A stretch of 64,000 nucleotides of DNA from assembly GCA_949126835.1 (NCBI GenBank), contig OX421506.1, positions 23,521,301 to 23,585,300 on the forward strand. Direction: 5' to 3'. Shown here piece after piece: positions 56,536 through 64,000 of this stretch; the stretch's first letter is position 1, and every line of letters starts with the position of its first letter. This DNA is from Anisus vortex (lineage: Eukaryota > Mollusca > Gastropoda > Planorbidae). The notes under the pieces are model-generated. The model saw only the letters and a list, made by a program, of their open reading frames with translations, ran no database searches and was not told the DNA's origin. A program made the translations under genes and the position numbers.

Positions 56536-57074
56536 CCTCTGCATGTCTCTATATGTATGCCTGTGTGCTAGACAAGGGGTCGGCAACTGTTAGTTCTTTC
56601 TTTCAGTAGTTTTAGTAACTTACTGATATTTTATTTAAGTTTTATTCATCTTGCTTTTGATTCATTACTTCATTGAGAATCATTGTGCACACATTCATCT
56701 CTTCGTACCAATTTTTTCTTAAAGAAGGCGAAATAATGAGAAGAGTCTGAATTTACTTAATTTTTTTTATTAAACACTTAAAACATATCTTCTTGATAAT
56801 ACTTAACAATATTAATCGTATTAAAATATCTTAGTACACACATAAAAGCACACGCCTTATTACTCAGGCCATATCTCGTCTGCTTAACAAGGGGCGAATC
56901 ACAGTTGCTTAATTTCTTAAACAAAACAAGTAACTGATATATATATATATATATATTTACAATAGTATTAACTCGCAATTTAAAATACAATTAATAATTG
57001 AAATGTACACCAACGCCTTCATACAATTAAGTTTCTTTACTTATTCTTGTTGTGAAATAATAAAATCAATATCT

Positions 57075-57475
57075 CAACCAACCTTTTCATAATAGTGTGT
57101 TACACCAAAGACTATAATAAGATGAACTGCTTGCTTTAATATTTTTGCTATTTGATGACACGAATGACTTCTTTTCGGAATTTCCGATTCTCTTTTGCAC
57201 TGTACACTTCCGTTTAATTTAACCGCTAAGATTTTCTCAATGAAAAATTAAAATCGAAAGTTGCATACAGCGGAAACATTTAGGCAATCGTAGGAGCGTG
57301 GAAGTCATTTAAGACAGCGTTATTAAATGAGCACGGAAAAAAGAATATATAATCTCTAAAATTAGAGCAAGCGGACCATCTTATTATAGTCTTCGGTTAC
57401 ACTAAGATTTCTGCATGCATTCAGCGTGCCAAGAGCCTTAAATTCAACATACTATATTACATATTTTGTAACAAA
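57075..57475 (+). mobile_element. hAT MITE fragment split by a foldback MITE
   Basis: CAACCTTTTCATAATAGTGTG (57080-57096) and TAAGATTTCTGCATGCATTC (from 57409) match consecutive parts of the MITE at 2711. They are separated by the foldback insert below. Confidence 0.5.
57096..57410. mobile_element. Foldback MITE nested in a hAT MITE fragment
   Basis: Inverted ends: 57097-57138 (ACCAAAGACTATAATAAGAT with GCTTGCT) pairs with 57365-57409 (complement AGTGTAACCGAAGACTATAA). About 315 bp. A TA duplication is plausible on the flanks, suggesting a Tc1/mariner-type MITE; class uncertain. Confidence 0.55.
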
Positions 57476-59815
57476 ATTTATGCAACAATTATTTAGCGCC
57501 TTAGCAAGACCAAATCCAAAAGCATAGGATATTTAGAGAAAATTTTAATTAACGCGTTTTTTATTTCATTAAAAAAAAACGTGTTTGTGATTATCTTCCT
57601 TTTTATTACTCCCTTACTATTAACTTGTATTTTCTGTCTGTCTGCTTGCTTGCTGTAATCTGCTTGGATGTTTGGCAGATGTTTGTTAGCAAAACTTTGC
57701 ATCGATTATTCGACCACTTCCCGTCGTCCAATCGAGCTGAAGCTTGGGCAGAGACTTGTCCAGACTAACAATACATTATATCATAGCCTTTGGAATAGTC
57801 ACTAATACCTTCGACCGATTTGCGAATCGAAGAAAAAAAACATGGCTGCCTCTACAGGAAGAGATGGAAGTAAATACAATTTTCGATTATGTTAGTCTTT
57901 ACGAAATAAATAGAATGAAAACGACACAATATAGCTGAAACAAAGCGAGTTATCTTTTTATGTTTTTTTGTGGGCCAAAGCTAGAACAAAAAAGGATGCG
58001 CAAAATTTTAGTGTGGTGATTCATAAGGTATGATATCAATTATATTTATTTTAATCTATCAAAATATAAATTAAATATAAACTTAGTTTACAAAGAAAGG
58101 GAGTATAATGAAAACTGTGTTTTTATGGGTTAGTTTATTTGCATTTAGATCTATACAAATTACAAAATGTTCATACTAAACTTTGGCATTTATGTTTGAT
58201 TATTGAATAATTTTATCGTTGAATTTAACATTAAAGTTAAGATGTAACACGTGCTTGGAATTCATATTTTAATCATCTCGACTTAATTAACTGAGATTTT
58301 CTTTGATATTATTTTGTAATATATGTGAAATGTCGTAGTAAAGCGGAATAAATAGGTAGAAAAAAACTGACTGGGTAATTAATGTATTGTTTAGAAATGT
58401 GCATATAGATTCTTAAGTCATATAAATTTATATAGTTTTCAACTTTCTTTTACAGCTAGATCATTTTTAAATTTTAAATTGTAAGCTTTTATTTTTTTAT
58501 AAAAGAAAAATTAAAGAAACATCTTAGAAATATTAGCGCAAAGTAAACGGGTTGATTATCTCCCTTTAATTAAAATAAAGTTTACATACTTGATTCAATG
58601 GTGATGCGAAACATGTTCTGTTTTATATTATAACAATTATTACTAATTATTATTTCTTTATACAAATCCAGCATTATAGTATTCAATTAAAGTTGTACAA
58701 TTTATTTACGTTGAATAGTAGTAAATAAACCTTTCCTGCATTAATTGTTTGTACATTCAAGGAGTTTATCTTGTAAACATAAAAAAAATGCTTGTAAATA
58801 AGTGTCTAATATTTATTAAAGTAATAAAATAAATACATTTTTGTAGAATTACTTATATTAAATGTTTAATTAAAGAAGATGAAGAAAAACAACATCGTTT
58901 AAATGTTATTCGTTTGTATAAGTTAATGAGCGCTTTGTCTTGAATGCGATTCGCTAATTGTATAATATCAGATACATATTAAGTCACATCTGAATGGTCA
59001 AGTATAAGTGACCTCTTTTATGCTTGAAACAGCTTTCATGTGCGATAAAATATGTTCACAAGTTCAAATTGAACCAAAAGCTGAAAGTAGAGCGAATGCC
59101 TAACAGTTAAAAATAGCAGATAACTTTCCTAAGCAGCTTCCTTCCAGTTTTTCTCGCTAATTGGCACATTTGGAGGCTAATTGTTTTAAGATGTTTAAAA
59201 TTCAACTTGCTACATTTTTAAATCACCAACGCCCCTCCAATTAAAGAAAGATGCACATCTAATAAGGTTGTAGTAAGTAAGATCAAGCCAGTCAGGCTTG
59301 GTGTGGTATGAAAAAAAGGGGTCCATGAATTTGAAAGTCTTGGCTTTGTTTAGAAAACCGCATTGAGTGCTCCAATGTACTTCTGAAAAAAAGCACATTT
59401 ATCTGTTATATTAGATGCCGTAAATTAGTGATGTACATCTAGTTAAATTTTAAAATTGATTTCTAGGCATGATATGTCTAATTTCAATGCAAATCCATTC
59501 CAATAATTCATTTGCTGTTCAACCACAACCTGGTAAATGCAAGCTCAACTAACTGAAATGTGTCGCTATGTCTTTGAGAAACATCAGCTTCAACAGTCAG
59601 TTCTCCTCATTCAATACCGGACAAAAGTTTTTATCTTCAAGAAACATCTAATGAAGGTTTCTCGCGTGCCATTGTAAATCGCTCTGCGTGCCAAGTGTGG
59701 TCTTAAGTTGCCGACCCCAGTTCTAGACCATCGCGCCCTATTACATACTGAACAATCTATTCAGAACTCAAAATTTAGAGCCGTCGCTCAAGAATACAAA
59801 CATTCTTTCCAAGAC

Positions 59816-59896
59816 TTAACCCTTACAGTCCCGAGCGCGTATATAGCGGAACTGAAGGCAGCATAGATAGAAGTAGGTCGGTACGGGAAGGGTTAA
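59816..59896. mobile_element. 81-bp piggyBac-type MITE, copy B
   Basis: TTAA-bounded, with the same 81-bp length as 34350-34430 and in opposite orientation. Core CGCGTATATAGCGGAACTG and GTAGGTCGGTACGGGAAGGG. Confidence 0.75.
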
Positions 59897-61444
59897 CCAT
59901 GCCCGCAAAATGAAAGAAGAGAAATAAACGGAACTACTTACGTGATAGTATCAGGGTCAATCCCAGACAAAATGTTGACATGTAAACGTCATCAGTCTTC
60001 AGGTGCATGATAAGTAATGGATTCACTGATTTGCTCACACAACTTCGGTAAAAGACGATGTAATATTCTGTTACATCTCAGTAGAAGAATTACAATGCTA
60101 CAACCTCAAATCCTGATCTCAGTAGAAGAACTACAATGTTTTAACCTTCAGTCAGTAATAGCTCAGAACACAGAACTAATTCAACAATTACTTTGTGAAA
60201 GCAACTAATTCTTAATCTGAGGAACAAATTCTCATGTGCTATTGAATTCTGAGGAAGAATTTCATGATCTGAATTATTTTTTCAGTAGTCTACTTTTCAT
60301 GACATATTGCTTGATCCCAAACTGAATTAATGACTTCTAGTAATGTATCGAACAATAGAATTATACTCTTTATTTATGATTATGAAAATCTTAATGGATT
60401 ACACCTAAAATGAAAAAAAAAACACACCACTTAATCGATCAGGTGTAAAAAAAAATGCTTTAGAATTTCTTGTTAAGATTGTAACATTTTAAGGAAATCC
60501 AACTGAGTAATTTTCATTCATCCTATATTGTAAAGTATGTACTTTATATTGTATATTATATATTAAATATATCTTTTAATGTAGAGACGTGCATTCAAAG
60601 AAGATGGTATTTTACGTTCTATCCACAATCGGATAGGGTACGCGAAAATATTACAGATAATTATTTATTAAAAACACGAAAAGAAATATCCAAAATGAAA
60701 ACAGTAAATCTAGGATAAATGATTTTAAGGTTGTTGTGCGATTGTTTAATAGAGAGGCTCAAGAGACGAATCATTATGAAAAGGTTACTAGCGAGAATAT
60801 AATTTAGAACCGTTGGAACAATTTATTTTTAACACATTGATTTTTTTTAGATCTTTTTATTTTATATAATTACATTTTAAGAAAAAAACAACGTGTTTCA
60901 ATGTTACAGAGAAAATATTTTATCATTATTGTTATTTCGTTATTAAAATTGTTAATTTAATTTGTTTAAAAAATGTTGTTGTTTTTTTAATATTGGTGGC
61001 TTACGTCAGAAAAACTATCAAAAAAACAACAACAACCAAAAATAACAATAGCAACAATAGGATAATAAAACTTCCGTAATGAAATAAAGTATTAATCACC
61101 TCACAGATGTTTTTATATATTAGTTGGTTTGTATATTATTTTTTACACTGTATGGCCTACTTCAACTAAAAACTAACAAAAGAACTATTTTTGCGCAATG
61201 AAAAAGTTATAATAACAAAATCCGTTTCGTTGATTAACAGAAAAAAAAGAAAGAAATAAACCACAAGGTTGTCATAAACTTAAACACCCGCGGCGAAGTT
61301 TCCGCCGACCGCTGGACATTTTGGGCGGTGGCGTAAACGAGGAACTGATTTCTTATCGTCGGCACAATTTTGGTGCACGCCGCTTTTTTTTTTTAAACGA
61401 GCGCGCGTGAGATGGACATCTCTGACGTTTTTGAACACACACGT

Positions 61445-61445
<1 letters not shown>
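59897..61445. other. Intergenic DNA, no gene
   Basis: A ~42-bp tandem duplication (CTCAGTAGAAGAA.TACAATG) occurs at about 60078-60150. The rest is AT-rich with A-runs and nothing recognised. Confidence 0.5.
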
Positions 61446-61539
<94 letters not shown>

Positions 61540-61540
61540 G
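61446..61540 (+). repeat. (CA)n-(CT)n-(CA)n microsatellite
   Basis: About 50 bp of CA, 25 bp of CT and a short CA run. Confidence 0.97.
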
Positions 61541-61635
61541 TCGCACGAACAGACGCTCACAAATCAATTATACTTTGTATATAGGATATACTTATCTTCT
61601 TTGTGCAGCTGCTAGAAGCGTATGCCTATTCTAGC
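61541..61635. other. Short intergenic spacer
   Basis: No feature seen. Confidence 0.4.
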
Positions 61636-61928
61636 ACTTTAAAGTAGCAAACTACCCGTCGGACCGAATTGATCGATTGGTTCGGTGAAGCAGCGTTCAT
61701 TAGTTTCAGTCGCCACGGCATACTAGGGGATGTGCGGCCAGCACAACGCCCAGGCGCCTTTACTTTACCTTTACTTTACCCCCAACGAAAGTCAAACAAC
61801 CATCAGAGCTGGGTAGAATCAGGGACACCCTTTCAGACCCGAGAAGAAATCCTAGCCTTCACCAGGATTCAAACCCAGAAACTTCGGTACGCCAGCCGAA
61901 TGCACTGCCGCTTAGGCCATTGAGCACC
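61636..61928 (-). mobile_element. tRNA-derived SINE, full-length copy
   Basis: Minus strand. The 3' region comes first (complement of GGTCCGACGGG; TTCGGTGAAGCAGCGTTC), and the body carries an internal CTTTACTTTAC duplication. The tRNA head ends at GGTGCTCAATGGCC on the minus strand. Confidence 0.88.
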
Positions 61929-62398
61929 CAAATGTTTTATGATATTAACTCCAATAATATATTATATTAACACACAAATAAATTGTGTATATTTATTAAA
62001 ATTTGTTATTATAATTAAACTTAAAATGATATTTTTCAAGTTAAATATGTTGAACAATAAGAAAAAAAGGATTTTTGTAAGGAAACAAAAGTAAAAAAAA
62101 AAGTGTATAGATCTATTTATTGCAAGAAAAAAATGTCCGACCAATTCTTCTAAAACTCGTACAAGACCAGTTAAAACTAGAACTATACGCAAAATTCCTT
62201 AGTGAAGTATATTAGATTTCTTTAACAATGTTATACAAATACTTTATCTTGTCAGTTTACAGTAAAAATCTCAGTTTTCTTATACAATCGATAAAATCGG
62301 AAAACAACGAAAACTCGACGGTTTTCAAATCAATAAATGTAAATTTAATTAAATCCTAATAAACATTCCAAAACGCGTATCAACACATTTTATAGAGA
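61929..62398. other. AT-rich intergenic DNA
   Basis: No supported feature. Confidence 0.5.
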
Positions 62399-62945
62399 AC
62401 TAGCAAACTTACCCGGCGTTTCCCTAAGAGACAATTACATTGAAGAGCAAATGGCTCATATATTCAGGTCTATAGCTAATATATAAGAAGAAGAGAATAA
62501 GAATAAGAATGGGCATTTCTATAGCGCTTCTATCCATGCTATTAAATTAGCATGCTCAGTGCGCTATTTATTAGCCAAAGAGAAAGGTCTTTAAGTTCTT
62601 TTTAAAAGTTTCTCTTGTCCCAGATTCTCTCAGTGTCTGAGATAGACTGTTCCATAAAGAAGGCGCCACTGACTCAAATGAGCGCACTCCCGGGTACTTC
62701 TTTCTGTGCCCATCCAAACTAGGAGTTTTGAGGAGTGACTGTGTTGAAGATCGCAGTTCCCTAGATGCTCATGCCTTGATATAAGCTCTCGAAGATAAAA
62801 AGGAGCAATGCCCTTTTATGCATCCGTATGTAATGGACATAATTTTGTGCTCTATTCGCTTCATCACCGGGAGCCAGTGGAGATCTCTTAGTTTTGGGGA
62901 GATATGATCTTGCCTCCTCACTCCCGAAACAATGCGCGCCGCATA
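62399..62945. repeat. Dispersed repeats incl. TATAGCGC family, copy B
   Basis: Starts with ACTAGCAAACTTACCCGGCG. From 62495, GGGCATTTCTATAGCGCTTC, TGTTCCATAAAGAAGG and CAAATGAGCGCACTCCCGG parallel the layout of 42711-43020. Non-coding; class unknown. Confidence 0.45.
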
Positions 62946-64000
62946 TTATTATATAAATATAATACATATTAGGAAAGCATTTATTAATAGTGTGTTAATG
63001 ATATAAGGTGTCGAATCTAATTATTCTAAGTTTTAGAAAAACTATAAAGAACCTGAAAACTTTCACAATTGAAAAAGAGAAATGCATTCTGAAAAAAATG
63101 TATAACTTTTTTCGCAGAATGATAAACACAATATAAGCCTACTTCTCTGTGGAGAAATGAACCCAGGTCACTCATGCAGTAGATGGGGGGGGGGGGGGAG
63201 GGGGGAATCTAATAGCTAAACCTAGGAGGACAAAATAGGAACGTAAATAGCCTTAAACAAAGAGTGACAAACGTGTTCCCCTACTGAGTGTAGTGTTGAT
63301 TCTTGTAGTGTGATTATTTCCCCTGCACCACAAACACTCAATAATTATTGCTTTCTAGTGCTTTTTAAAACATACTTTATTAATTGCAAGTGCTAAAATT
63401 ACAATTACAAGTAAGTGATCACTGCATACTCGATGGAGGAAGAAGAGACAGTGGAGAATTAGCCTTTGATGACAACCACTTGATGTAAGAGTCAGCTATT
63501 TAGTTTTAATATTTAAGGGAAAGAATTCAGTAAATATTAACTTGTCACTAGTAAACAAAAGTTATCTACTAAAAATCATTCCAAGGGCTTTTTATTTATT
63601 ATCTCGTTGGAGATAAGAATTGGATGTTTATACTAGACAATGTCATTGAATCGGATGCTTATACTTGTGGCGTGCTGGTCTAAGGCGCTGTGTCACAGAG
63701 CCTTTAATTAGCATAAACTATCAGTGCAGACTTATTGGATAACTCAGCAGGTACACATGGTGATGAGGAAGGGTGATTTTAGTGGGTTATCTAGGGTATG
63801 CTGGTCCCGAAATGCTGATGATTTCGAGGTGATTTATTTTAAGACAAATTTATATCCAGGTTTCGTTGGCTCGTATTTAGGCTGAGTTAAACTGTTGACT
63901 AATTGACACTGTCACTGGGCGTTACACACAGGTATTCTATCAATGAATAAGCAAGGCGTATTGTAGCAACGAATATTTTATTCACATGAAAGTCCGTAAA
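62946..64000. other. Intergenic DNA to window end
   Basis: A G-rich run lies at about 63186-63206. No gene, RNA or repeat family was recognised. Confidence 0.5.

Larger units (their letters stand above)
56574..59720. mobile_element. Candidate decayed hAT element (3.1 kb)
   Basis: The left end AAGGGGTCGGCAAC and the right end GTTGCCGACCCCAG are inverted and flanked by TGCTAGAC (56566-56573) and TTCTAGAC (59721-59728), an 8-bp duplication with one mismatch. The right end matches the hAT MITEs of this window (CGCGTGCCATT, CTCTGCGTGCCAAG at about 59653-59700). No transposase frame is recognisable. A second MITE-like fragment at 57075-57470 complicates the picture, so the ends might belong to separate copies. 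Confidence 0.4.

Overview
The window is eukaryotic, AT-rich, repeat-dense and almost free of host genes. TATC/GATA microsatellites, a tRNA-derived SINE with many copies, CR1/Jockey-like and other LINE fragments, hAT and piggyBac MITEs and spliced genes point to an animal genome, most likely a gastropod mollusc. The lineage is inference; no search could be run. No confident host protein-coding gene is present. The nearest is a frameshifted THAP zinc-finger fragment at 35621-35760.

The outstanding object is an 18.4-kb, almost perfectly palindromic mobile element at 11617-30045. It has 5'-AG...CT-3' termini (AGTAGTATAGTAGGG) and a 6-bp target duplication (TTTGTC). It sits inside a LINE whose two halves flank it at 11456-11616 and 30046-30310. 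The termini and duplication length match the Polinton/Maverick class, but no polymerase, integrase, ATPase or capsid gene is present. Each ~9.2-kb arm runs from the outside in as follows. First come a terminal cluster of DR1-, ETS-, CRE- and YY1-like motifs, AT-rich degenerate repeats, and ETS/YY1 composite boxes. Next is a spliced Bcl-2-family gene transcribed outward, with BH3, BH1 and BH2 motifs and a C-terminal membrane anchor; both the intact BH2 and the anchor appear only after removal of a 112-bp intron. Then follow 136-bp repeats, a ~45-bp minisatellite, and two oppositely oriented copies of a spliced 120-codon gene of unknown function. The whole element therefore carries two Bcl-2 genes and four copies of the unknown gene. 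It reads as an inverted dimer of one 9.2-kb unit around a 72-bp asymmetric spacer. The intron of the unknown gene contains the antisense 3' end of a LINE also found elsewhere in the window.

The other large element is a Ty3/Gypsy-type LTR retrotransposon at 46083-52795 (minus strand). Its two 676-bp LTRs show one noticed difference. Its domain order is gag-protease-integrase-RT (Gmr1-like). Most of RT and RNase H is deleted. It inserted into a 12-bp minisatellite (45959-46082 and 52796-54743) whose long open frames are not genes.

The rest, region by region: 1-11.3 kb holds intergenic DNA, a hAT MITE pair, SINEs, LINE 3' pieces and a 46-bp minisatellite. 30.3-45.9 kb holds microsatellites, a 115-bp foldback, SINEs, an 81-bp piggyBac MITE, a 48-bp minisatellite and a CR1/Jockey-like LINE 3' end. 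54.7-64 kb holds a SINE, a candidate decayed hAT element with a nested MITE, a second 81-bp piggyBac MITE in the opposite orientation, and dispersed repeats.
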